Shown in pieces: positions 54,161-64,000 of a stretch of 64,000 bases of DNA. A program made the position numbers and the translations under genes. The notes beneath the pieces are model-generated. The model was not told the origin of the DNA, made no database searches, and was given only the letters and a program-made list of their open reading frames with translations. Position 1 is the stretch's first letter. Every line of letters starts with the position of its first letter. This DNA comes from Diphasiastrum complanatum (Eukaryota > Streptophyta > Lycopodiopsida > Lycopodiales > Lycopodiaceae): positions 12,009,939 to 12,073,938 of the forward strand of contig CM055102.1 of NCBI GenBank assembly GCA_029204225.1. The letters are read 5' to 3'.

Positions 54161-55600
54161 ATGATGGATCAAACAACAAAAAACAATGACTCAACTTATA
54201 ATTATAGCCACTTATTTTGCAAGTGTAAGAACATTCTTGTTTTTACCAAGAATGATGCAACCCTCGAATGTCAAATTCTACTTTATGACCTGGATCAACA
54301 ATCCTACTGATAGAAAGCAGTTTTTTAGTAAGATTTGAAGCATGAAGAACTTTGAATAGAAGCTTGAAATCACCCTTTTGAAATCTTGATTTCACTGTAC
54401 GTTCTCCACTAATGCTAGTGCATTGTTGTCACGAAGTTGTATAGTTACCCTAGACTGGGTGAGGAACATAGTCTTGAAACCAATCTCGATGGTGAGTCAT
54501 ATGCTATGCTATGTTGCTCGAGAGTCCAAATACTGGGACTCCTTGGAGAGTTCTTTTGATTTGGCAAATTTCATCCTCTTTTTCTTTAGTGTGATTGGTG
54601 TCGACACTGTTGGCTTGCTGTCAAAGTTGTTTCTTCCTTTTGTTGTACGTCATAATTTTGCCATCTTTTATGACATGACCCAATCTTTTGTAGTACTTGC
54701 AAAATATGTTTCCTTTTGATTGAGAAAATGATGCTTCTAAATTTGACTTGGATTGTTCCTTGTTGGTATAATTCTTGTTTGTCGACTCTATAGACTTTGT
54801 CGATTTCTTGGGTTTTAGTTTTGAACCTTTCTTTGAATATAGAGCTTAGGATTCTGTGGTAGAATTAGAGGACAAGGTAGTCCTTCTAATAGAATTATTT
54901 TTCTAAGAGCAATTTTTGGAGTTGACATTCAGATAGAAGCAGAGACTAAATTGTTGAAGTCAATTGACAAAAACACCTCCAGTGGATAACTGGAGAATAT
55001 CATAATCAGCAACCAAAATAATGGAGCCCACTTTGATACCATGTTGGAAAGATGTTGAAAAACTGTGACAATATCGAAATGGAAGTTTGATGGAAGAGAT
55101 GAAAGGACGTTGATGAATGTGCATCAGGTAGGTAGTCAATGGAATCAAACTATAAGGACAACACAAGACATTTTATTATGATGACAAATTACAATTAGTT
55201 AAGTGCATACAATAGACAATAGAAATGTTACTAAAACTTCATGAAAATGAAAGATGCATCATCGTAATCTGCTCATAACATATGTATTAGGGTTTCAATG
55301 TATTCTATTAACAAAGGTACCCTCAGAGAGATCAATGCATCAGATAAATTTTGTAGATACAACATGATACTCAGTCACACTATTGAATGTGCACTCATTC
55401 TAATGTGTCTATGTTGCTTCGTTCTCTAATCAAGAATATATATAGTTTTAATTGATGATTAAAATAAGTTTAAATTACTAAACACTCAACCGTCCTAATG
55501 TAACTAACTATCACTATCAATACAAGACCTAATTTTGTCTTGAGTATCGTTGGAAAGATGGTCGTGAACATAAATATTCTTAAGTTAGGTCAAGTTGAGT
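54160..55600 (-). mobile_element. Old Copia remnant (-)
   Basis: On the - strand 54230-54420 encodes LLSISRIVDPGHKVEFDI-like sequence from the Copia protease/GAG-pre-integrase junction. At 55026-55041 cactttgatacca is a degenerate complement of the tRNA-Met primer-binding site, followed by an LTR-like start TGTTGGAAAGATG at 55042. The rest is too decayed to delimit. Confidence 0.5.
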
Positions 55601-56420
55601 TAAATTGAGGTGTTGTGTTGACTCGCTGGGTCGAGTAGCATTTTGACCATTTGTAGTATTTTGACTCGATACTCTCAATTTTGACTCACATCGAGTAAGG
55701 TCAAACTGGGGGTTGAGACTGACTTCGACTTTGAGTTCTGTTCCAAGTTTGAGATTGTAGTCTAAAAAAGTTTCTAAATATTTACAAACTTGAAGTTCTT
55801 CTAGAAACAATTTAATAGTAGAATTTGGATGATTGTAGAAATCCAATAGGATCCAAACAAAATTGTGACCAACGAACATGATCACCAAATTTTGTTGGGT
55901 CTAGGCACTGTAATTTTGAAGTTGATGAGAGATTTTTCATTATAAATATTCACATGGAAAATTATTGAAGAGATCAAAAGTTCAGATTCATGGTTGAAGG
56001 ACACATACATTTGAAGTGAAGAAATGATGTATTTACAATAAAGGCCATGTTTTTATTGCTTTAAGGCTTGTTTGGATAATTCTATGTGCTATTAACTCCA
56101 CATGAAGGGTTGCAAGTAATGTACTGACAAGCTCAATTTTTCTAAAATAGAGAGTTCATGCCGAAGTCGGAAGAACTTGTTTATGACAACCAAGCAAACC
56201 ATTTCAATAACATCAAACAACAAGAAGAAAAAGAAAAAAAGAAGGGACTCTTGGTCTAGGTTATCATAAGAAAAAAGTGAAAACCAATGAAAACAAACTA
56301 AAGTAGCTTGGAAATATTGTCGAAGAAGTGATAAGTGATTAATTAAATGTGTTTGTCACTACAATAGCTTAAAATTCTTGACTAGAAAATGAAGTTAGAG
56401 TTTGATAGAAAGAAGTATTT
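55601..56420. other. AT-rich stretch, nothing recognised
   Basis: It contains several gactcgat/gttgag-like short repeats at 55610-55740 and no coding sequence that I can support. Confidence 0.4.
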
Positions 56421-57200
56421 TTTATCAAGGATTTGAATCATTTGGATAAAGTTATTGTTGAAAGATTTTGTGAGCCTTCTGTTGAGTTATGACATAGATG
56501 CATATGACATCTCAACTTGAAGAATATGCAACTTTTGCGAAAGCAGAAGATGGTAACATGGTTACTTGAGCTTAATGAATTGGAACGTCTTGTCTATGAA
56601 GGATGTAGTCATGACAAGCAACATAGGGAATCATTTTAGAAAGCTAATAGTGCTAGAGAAGATATTGAAATTGATTCACATAGATCTATGTGGTCCTATG
56701 AAGACCATGTCATTAGGTAATGCTTATTGTTTTATGACCTTTGTACAATATTACTTATGTAATACATGGATATATTATCTAAAGAAAAGTTTGATGCATT
56801 ATTTCAAAGTGGTCTATGATTTGGTTGATAATCAAAGAAATGCAAAATATCAAAGTGCTTAGGTATGATAATGGTGGCAAATACAAATAGGCCAAGAATT
56901 TTTGTGAAGGAGCATGTCATTAGGTGGTAACAATCACACACTTCACAATAGAATGGTGTTGGAACCAATCAATGATCGCACTATGATAGATCGTGCTTAG
57001 TAATGATGAAGCACATGAACTTAATCAATTCCTTTTGGGTGGAAGCTGGTAATGTAGCAATGTTGTTACAAAATAGGAGTTCCACTGTTGCATTTTCTAA
57101 TAGAACACATGAAGAGCCTATTCACATGGATTAAACCAAAGCTGTAGAGATTGTGAGTCTTTGGATTCCTTTTAGTTTGTTTACATAAGTCTTGAAAGGT
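56420..57200 (+). pseudogene. Decayed Copia integrase fragment
   Basis: Encodes LKLIHIDLCGPMKTMSLGNAY (the start of a Copia integrase core) followed by broken frames with MMKHMNLINSFWVEA and SNRTHEEPIH-like pieces, in the order of a Copia integrase. Many stops are present. Confidence 0.6.
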
Positions 57201-57499
57201 TCAACCTGGCTCTGATATGTTCCATTTTGCAGGCCAATTAGATTAATTTCGCAAAATTATGACACTTCCTGGTTTCTAGCTCTTGTTTTTTGTTTTTGTT
57301 TTTGTTTTTGTTTTTTTTTTTTTTTTTTTTTTTTGTTTCTTGATAAATTTAAGACTTGTTTTGTCACAAATTTGACTTGAAATTTTTTATCTGAGAGAGA
57401 AAACCTTCAGCTCTTCATTTTTGATGTTTTTTTTTTCCAAAACAATTTCTATTTGTTTTAGTGGACTTCACTATAAATTATTTAAATTAAAGGAGCTAA

Positions 57500-58420
57500 A
57501 TTAAACACATTGTATAAGGCTAAGAAGGAGGTGAAAAGTCTAGAGACTAGACAAGTATTGGGTGAATTCTCAAATGTATTTGTAGAGCGATTTCCTCTGA
57601 AGGCTATCCATCAACTTGATTTGTAGATCATATTATTGAATTAGAAGCAGGTTCTAAACCAATCAACCTACTTTATTACAAGCTGTCAAAAGCAAAGGAA
57701 AAACAAGTGCACAAACAAGTTCAAGAGCCACTTTCATATAAATTTATTGTTAAAAGCAAGTCACCTTTTGCCTCTCCAATGTTGCTTGTCAAGAAAAAAG
57801 ATGGAACATTATGACTCTCGAGCTTGTAACAAGGTTATGATTAAAAATAGATATCTCATTTAGAGAGTAGATGAGATCTATTAAATGCCTCAAAAGGAGC
57901 TAGCTTTTTTCGAAAAGAGATCTGCACTTAAGATATCATTAGATAAAGGTCAACGATGAAGATTAATACAAAATGATTTTTTAATTTGATAGGAGGCATT
58001 ACAAATTATTTAATATAAAGTTAGGCCAGTTGGTTTAAGTAATGCTCTTGTGAACAAGATAATTTGAGCCCTATGTGGTTTAGCCTATGTGGTTGAATAT
58101 TAAAAACATATTTTGGATCATCCTATGTTAGAGGAACATAGAATGTTGTGGTCAAAGTTCAGTCTTGGTTCGATATATGTAATAACTCTGTTAAATGCTA
58201 ATTGGACAAAACATCTAGAAACAAATATATGGAAGATTTTGATTTTCAAGAAAATCTGAAAGAATCAGAAAATTTCAAGTCTATCACATGTACACATCAT
58301 AGGAGACAAGGACAAATATCTGTTATGACAATTCTAGAGTTGTGCTTGCTTCAAATTTTATACATGTTTTATATGAGTTACACTCATCTCCAAGTGCTGG
58401 ACATAGTGAATTATTAAATG
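57500..58420 (+). pseudogene. Decayed Gypsy RT fragment
   Basis: Broken frames contain KSPFASPMLLVKKKDG-like and VGLSNAL / EHRMLWSK-like words, in the order of a Ty3/Gypsy reverse transcriptase. It is too damaged to assign a lineage. A poly-T run lies just before it at about 57310-57335. Confidence 0.45.
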
Positions 58421-58485
58421 TGAAGGTTTCACATGTGTGACAAGCTAAAGATGGAATCTAAGCCTACTAAGACATTCTAATGAAT

Positions 58486-58845
58486 TTATTCATCAGTAAT
58501 TTCATTTTTCATCACTACATCTCCTTTATGCTCTTCCATTGTCTCATCATGTCTTGTCTCTATATTCTCAATGCTTCTTAACATAGCATGCAAACTCACA
58601 AGAACAATCATTCCTGTACCCAATTGACCTCTGAAGTTTAAAAGATTGCCATCTACATCGTGAGTTGGTGGCTCCTCAATGAAATGAGCAATGTCCTCGC
58701 AACACAAAACAACGTAGCTCTTAGATCCATCTGCGCCACGGGTCATAAACTCGACACTATCAACCGCAATGCTGTCTACCATCCATATTCCATGAATAAC
58801 ACCCAAAGTCTCGACTTCATCCTTTGAGAAGTTAGGCTCGCCCAC
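58486..58845 (-). CDS. Unidentified 119-residue ORF
   Basis: I do not recognise this protein. The frame is uninterrupted, with a soluble, acidic composition: MGEPNFSKDEVETLGVIHG at the start, then SYVVLCCEDIAHFIEEPP, QLGTGMIVLVSLHAML and a charged end. It stands alone between decayed retroelements. It may be an exon of a captured or broken host gene, or a chance ORF. No splice partners were found. Confidence 0.3.
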   Translation of the reverse strand: MGEPNFSKDEVETLGVIHGIWMVDSIAVDSVEFMTRGADGSKSYVVLCCEDIAHFIEEPPTHDVDGNLLNFRGQLGTGMIVLVSLHAMLRSIENIETRHDETMEEHKGDVVMKNEITDE

Positions 58846-59039
58846 AGAAACCTTAGAGACAACAATGAACGTTTTTTGAAAAGGCTTGTTATTTCCATCC
58901 TCTAGTCAAGTATAATCGCATATGTGGCACTTCCAACATGCTTGACGTGTTGGATTATTCTCCTTCCTACTAATCGACTAATCGATTTTTAATCTTCATC
59001 CAACTGTGTATCCAGTTCTACGGATTTTTCCATGTTTTT

Positions 59040-59320
59040 ATACAGTCTGTAGAGTTACAAGTGTTTTTACACAGTCTACAAAAATATACGGAGTTTGACA
59101 ATAGTGTCAGGTTTTCTCTCTCTACAAAATCCGATAGTGTCGTATTTTTTGCCTGTCAAGAATTATGTGTAAAAATGCAGTGTCATTTTTTTCGCATTGT
59201 TTGTCTGTCAAGAATTATGAGTAAAAATACAGTGTCACATTTTTCACCTGTGGCAGTTTACGTTCATTTATGCAGAGTGACAATTTACATTCATTTATGT
59301 AGACAGACTGTTTATGGCCA
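59040..59320. repeat. Short tandem duplications
   Basis: Two imperfect copies of ctgtcaagaattatg-gtaaaaat-cagtgtca lie at about 59153-59250, and two of acattcatttatg-aga at 59260-59310. I assign no function. The neighbourhood (58846-59591) otherwise holds nothing recognised. Confidence 0.6.
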
Positions 59321-59591
59321 ATTGTCACCGCTTATCAGCAAACAACTTCTGAGAAGAACTGGATGAATGCTAGCAGACTCCATCCAACTGGCAGTCGCAT
59401 TCAATGACCTAATTACTTAGTATAAATGAGCTGTTCATACATCTCATTATTAATAACATTGTGAATTGTGAAGGAGTTGAGTGTTATTACACGACACTTC
59501 ATGCGCTCTTATCAAGCAGATCGTTCACAACCAGAAAGTATTGTAGTTAGCTCTCTATCAAGCTTTCAAGCTTGAACTCTCTTGAGCATTC

Positions 59592-62443
59592 TGTTAAAAT
59601 TTCACAATTCTAGCTTGACCAATTTTGGTCATATGGCTTGTAAATTGTATTATGGTCATGTTGTGGCTTGTCACACGTGCCAAATGGCATAGGATACTCT
59701 TTGTAAGTCTCATTCCTAACCTAGCATAGGAGTGGCACCTTTGGAGTGAGTCCAAATAGTGCTTTGATAAGCTAGAGAGAAAATAGGAGCTAAAAATAGC
59801 ATGTTTTTCATTGTTTTGGGATCTCGACATCTTGACCCCAAGTGACCTATTAGGTTAGATGTTAGGGTGAGGGTATGATAAGTTCAGAGGTTCCCTAATA
59901 TGCTCAGATCTGAGCTTGAAAAGTATAAACGTATGATGGGATTTCCATCCAAAAATCAAGAAAAATCGAGGTTTTCCACTTCTATCATCATTTTTTGGTG
60001 GCGAATTCTAGCTACTGGATGTGAGTGTTTTTATGCACTAATTGCTTGGATTGGAAGGTGCTGAACTTGTTTACAGGTTTGAGAAGCTTGCTGTACTTTA
60101 CTTTGGTTCATTTGATCAAATCTATGTGCCTAATGTGGAGTTAAATGCCAAATTTGCTAGTTTTGGTAACTAGTCTTGATTCTGGCTCATAGTTTGGATC
60201 TAGATCTTTTATTTGTGCATCCTCCATCACTTTTAGGATTGATTGGGATTGAATTTCCTGTAAAATTTTGTCATGGTATCAGAGCCTAATCAAAAGTGAG
60301 CTTTAGATTTGATTTTCTCAAGCTTAGATCCTAGATTTGAGTAGTATTGGCTTTGTCCTTGCTACTAGTTGCTAATCTAGTGATTCTACCCTCAAATTTG
60401 GTTTCATTTGAGTGATAATAGATCAAAGGGAACTTGTTTTGCTGAGTTATAGCTGCAGGAACCGAGATTGACCCATTTCCATTCAACCAAACGAAATTAG
60501 AAAGTTCTTATGAGTTGAATCTTGGAGTACATGTCTCCTAGTAGAGATTTTCATAAGGATTTGAATGCCACCACTCTTTAAAGTTTGGATCAGCCATTTG
60601 AGAGCCTAATTAGGTCGTTTTTAGGCTTCTTAAGGTCCTAAAATACACCTTTTAGGTTCAGGTCAAGTGTTTTGATGAGTTTTCATCTAGAAATGCAAAA
60701 CTAGTGAAAATTGTGTTTATATTCTACTCGGTTTTGGATAGGTTTGTGATTGAATATGTCAACCTGAATTTAAGAGGCTTTATTTTTAAGACATTTGTGT
60801 GTTATAAAGTGCTTTTGGTTGAGTATAGGTGGATTCACCCTTCTTGTGAAGTCGAGATCAAGGAGGAGACTAGTTTGATTAAATCTATAGTAAGTTTGGA
60901 TCTTGAAGATAGATCAAGCTCAAGATCACCTTAGATCTTGTTGATAAATCAAAGAGTGATTCATCTCAGGTCCCAAAGAGAGTGGGATAGCTAGTATTGA
61001 TCATATCTTGTACAATCTATCTTGTTTCTTTGAATCTCTCCTTATCATTGAAGATGGCATCCATAAGTGCCTATCTTTTGGATTCTAGTGATAGATTGAA
61101 CTCTTCAAATTACTCAATTTGGAAGTTAAGAATGGAATCCATCCTTATCATGCAAGATTTAATAAATATTGTGAATGGAGAGGAAGATGAGCCAATCCAT
61201 CCACAAGAAGCAACTAAATACAAGAGAAGGTGCAAGCTTGCACTCCATTGCATTAAGAGGAATGTTGCAAATGATTTGCTCAAAGAAGTAGGAGCATGTA
61301 CCTCAGCCCAAGAGGCTTGGGAGACTCTTCAAAAGATGTATGAGTCCAAGAATACCTCAAGGTTACTTTCTCTCAAGAACCAAGTTCTTCAATGCTTCCA
61401 AGGGAGGAGTGAGAGTGGACATCAATTTGTTTTAAGAGTGAAAGATTTGAACAAAGAGCTTACTTATGTTGGTGAACCTATTAATGAGAGTGAGCTTGTG
61501 CAAATAGTTTTGAATGGCTTATGTAGTGATTTTACTAACCTTGTCCAAAGCTATGCCATCATGGGAAACTTGCCTACAATTGAAGACCTTCAAAGTGTGT
61601 TGATGGCCGAGGAGAGTAGGAAGGCTCATATCAAATCAAGGATGAAGAGGCTCTCCATCAATGATGATGATGACAAAGCCTTATTTTTTAAGAGCAAAGG
61701 CAAAGCAAAGAGCAAGGGAGGAGCATTCAAAAAGGAGCAAGCAAAGGATGGAGATCAAGGAGGATCTACATCATCATCATCACAAGTCAAGCCCAAGATG
61801 GACAAATCAAAGATCAAGTGCTACTATTGTAGCAAGATGGGGCACTATGCCTCGGAATGCTTCAAGAGGAAGCAAGATCAAAGCCAAGCCAACCTTGGAC
61901 AAGAGGAGGAAGAGAGCTATTATGAGGATTCACTCATGATGTCAACCTTTTCATCATCAAATGTCAAAGGTGAAGATCTTTGGTGGATAGATAGTCGGGC
62001 TAGCTCCCACATGTCGGATAAAAGGGAGTATTTTTCTCAACTCACACCTTATGTAGGACCTATAAAGTCCATTTTTACAGCAAATGATCATGAATGTAAA
62101 GTTGAAGGTGTGGGATCCATTACCTTATGCTTAGGATCCTCCAAGAAGTCTAAGATAGATGGTGTTCTCTTCATTCCTAGCATCACTAAGGATTTGCTTA
62201 GTGTTGGCCAACTTTTAGATCATGGTTTCATTGTGGAGTTCTATACTAATGTATGCAACATCAAGAAGAATGGGAAGATCATAGCAAGAGGAAGAAGGTT
62301 TGGGAGGTTGTTTAAGCTTGATGCTTTTGTTGATCCTAACCAGTTTGTGATAGTAGCCAAGGAGGACAAGATGACCACAAACGATTTGTGGCACAAGAGG
62401 CTTGGTCACTGTGAAAAATTGCCTACATTGGCAAATCTAGCCA
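59592..62443 (+). mobile_element. Ty1/Copia element (Copia-4), cut by a second LTR element
   Basis: A probable 5' LTR (59592 to 60273; the start is a guess) is followed by a tRNA-Met primer-binding site tggtatcagagcc at 60274-60286, a leader, and a long gag-protease frame. The element ends at 62443 in the GAG-pre-integrase domain, where the LTR of another element begins. The remaining pol would lie beyond the window. Confidence 0.75.
61054..62443 (+). CDS. Copia-4 gag-protease polyprotein (truncated)
   Basis: Open over 464 codons. The gag part starts MASISAYLLDSSDRLNSSNY, with LTYVGEPINESELVQIVLNGL as in UBN2-type gag. A basic Lys-rich linker precedes zinc knuckle CYYCSKMGHYASEC (CX2CX4HX4C) at about residues 255-268. 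The protease site reads WWIDSRASSHM near residue 313, where the family has DSGA, so the glycine after the catalytic Asp-Ser is Arg and the enzyme is probably inactive. GAG-pre-integrase follows (LWHKRLGH), then the frame is cut four residues after PTLANL by TGTAGAAT of the inserted LTR. The ATG at 61054 was chosen because gag similarity begins there. It is the least decayed coding sequence among the mobile elements. Confidence 0.85.
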
Positions 62444-63100
62444 TGTAGAATATTGTACATTTTGTCAATATTGTTTGTTGGTTACTTGAATGGCCAAAGT
62501 GCCACTTGTACATACACACCTAAAGTAGGTTACCACGAGTCAAGAGGAGTGGTTGTGTCTATTTGGTAGTGATTCCTACTTTGTAGGATCTAGACCATGA
62601 TTTATGATGAGATTTGTACCTACCATGCACCTACCAAGCATGACTCTTGGATCTAGACTAGGGTTTTCACATTAGGGCAAGAAAGTGGAGTCTACTTCCT
62701 TATTACATGCTGGATTTTCACCTAACTTTGCAAAGGAAGTGTGTTTTACTATGTATTTCCATTCTCCATAGTGAGAAGATAGAAACTTTTTGGAGCCTCA
62801 AGGAGAAACTCGAGTTTCCTCTCATTGTATGGTGATTACTCTATTTTTCCAATGAAACCCAGCTTTGGCACTTTGTAAACACTGTCTACAGGCCGTATTA
62901 CAGCCTTATTTCCACACGTGTGGAGTTGGATTAGACTATTTGATCAATGCTTTGATTGTCTCTACTTGTTTCCTATCAAGCTGCTAAACTAGATCTTGTT
63001 TTCTGATGACTAGTTTCTGATAGATTGTTTAACAAGCATACAATCACCTTGTGGATCATTCAAAGATCCATTTATGGTTCTTAGTACTGTACTTTTCACA
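62444..63100 (+). repeat. 5' LTR of the inserted element
   Basis: It has TG...CA ends and an adjacent tRNA-Met primer-binding site. A palindrome CACACGTGTG lies at about 62913 in the LTR and again in the leader at about 63262 and 63834. Confidence 0.65.
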
Positions 63101-64000
63101 TGGTATCAGAGCCAAGTACAAGGCCATTGATCTGTGTTTGAATCTAATCCAATTTTAGCAGGTTTTGGTGCAAAAAGCTAGTATTGGAAGGGCGAGCTGG
63201 TATCCAGGTTTTGGTGAGGGGATTTGATCCCAAACTTTTTCAGGATCAAAATCCGTACTGTTCACACGTGTGGGCATCTCTGAAACAGCATTTAATAACC
63301 CATATTCATTGGATCATAGAAAATTCATATGGTGTCAGTTTGATGTAATTTTTGGTGCAAATCCTAGGATAAGCTACCAAGATCACTTGCCATTGATTAG
63401 TTTTGAATTTGTTTCATGAAAACTAATTAATCTAGGCTGATTTCAGACCTTCTTAAAGTGGAAACCAGTTCTTGAAAGTACATCAAAGTGAATGAGAGAG
63501 ATAGAGTCAGTTTTTTGTCCAAGAATAGCCAAGATTGGCAAGATTTGCTTGAGTGTAGTTTTCATCTCATCTTATCTTCATTCCAGCTTGTGAGGGAGTG
63601 ATAGAACTGTGATTACAAATCCATCTGTTGGATTAGAAGTCAACATTTGAGTGAAACACTGCAAGTTTGAAACCTTTGTGAGTTTCAGGTCCAAACAAAT
63701 CTATATCTTGTGTGTAGAATCTTGCTAGTAAGATGGGATCAGTGGGAGCCTACTGTGAAAATTGTCAACATTTCCTAGCTAGTTTGAGGCCTAAATTGGC
63801 AATTTTTGTACATAGTTTTGGATCTAACCTTTCACACGTGTGAAAGAGACCTAGATACTTTTATTCTAGTATATATTTCATGTTGAAGAAGTCTCAAACT
63901 TCGGGACCTTCTAAATGACACTAAAATCATGTTATTTGGACATATAGGCCAAAATTGGCTATTTTAGGTTACTGGTGTCCTAAAATTGGGTCCTAAGTTC
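62444..64000 (+). mobile_element. LTR retrotransposon inserted in Copia-4 (5' part only)
   Basis: A 657-bp 5' LTR (62444-63100, TGTAGAATATT...TTTTCACA) is followed at 63101 by primer-binding site tggtatcagagcc. A non-coding leader then runs to the window end. The insertion point is inside the Copia-4 polyprotein. No coding region is reached, so the superfamily is unknown; the tRNA-Met site fits Copia and many Gypsy elements. Confidence 0.7.

Noticed and set aside
55580-55888. 102-residue - strand ORF in AT-rich flank
   Set aside because: No domain recognised and its C-terminal part overlaps short simple repeats; probably chance.

Overview
The window comes from the nuclear genome of a land plant with a large, transposon-rich genome. 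The evidence is one spliced plant nuclear gene with GT-AG introns, many Copia and Gypsy LTR retrotransposons, L1-like LINEs and hAT DNA transposons. No prokaryotic features are present. I cannot name the species; introns of up to 16.7 kb would fit a gymnosperm, fern, lycophyte or other large-genome plant.

The only convincing host gene runs from about 5596 to 53412 on the + strand. Fifteen exons can be placed with in-frame splice junctions. They give a 586-residue protein with an N-terminal Rossmann NAD(P)-binding half, a CIA30-type domain inserted in the middle, and a second SDR-like half at the C terminus. This matches my memory of Arabidopsis At4g18810, a relative of HCF173. The 1.76 kb of coding sequence is spread over 47.8 kb because introns 3, 6, 12 and 14 (6.9, 16.7, 5.9 and 13.6 kb) are filled with mobile elements.

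Layout. 1-1030: upstream sequence with a GC-rich block and a hairpin. 1040-5058: decayed Copia (-) with LTRs. 5596-6720: exons 1-3. Intron 3: a cluster of hAT-type non-autonomous elements with 8-bp target duplications and palindrome-array ends. 13596-14188: exons 4-6. Intron 6: LINEs on the - strand, a Copia nested in one LINE, then a Gypsy carrying a nested Copia-like element. 30851-32974: exons 7-12. Intron 12: a 3.7 kb hAT element flanked by a roughly 190-bp direct repeat, plus another small hAT element. 38828-39680: exons 13-14. Intron 14: five LINEs chained head to tail through (GA)n tracts (40372 to about 51950), one of them containing a Gypsy with intact target duplication. 53266-53412: exon 15. 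53413-64000: intergenic retroelement debris, a fairly intact Copia gag-protease ORF, and an LTR element inserted into it that runs off the window.

The most interesting signal is the LINE family. Every recognisable 3' end stops in a TC-rich tract (on its own strand) instead of poly(A). It carries a small 3' hairpin whose stem covaries between copies. The 5' end of one copy repeatedly abuts the TC tract of the next, as expected if the family integrates into (TC)n microsatellites, including its own tails. Second is a hAT family whose members share an internal core but have different palindromic terminal arrays. Coordinates and motifs were read by eye, with no alignment or database search.
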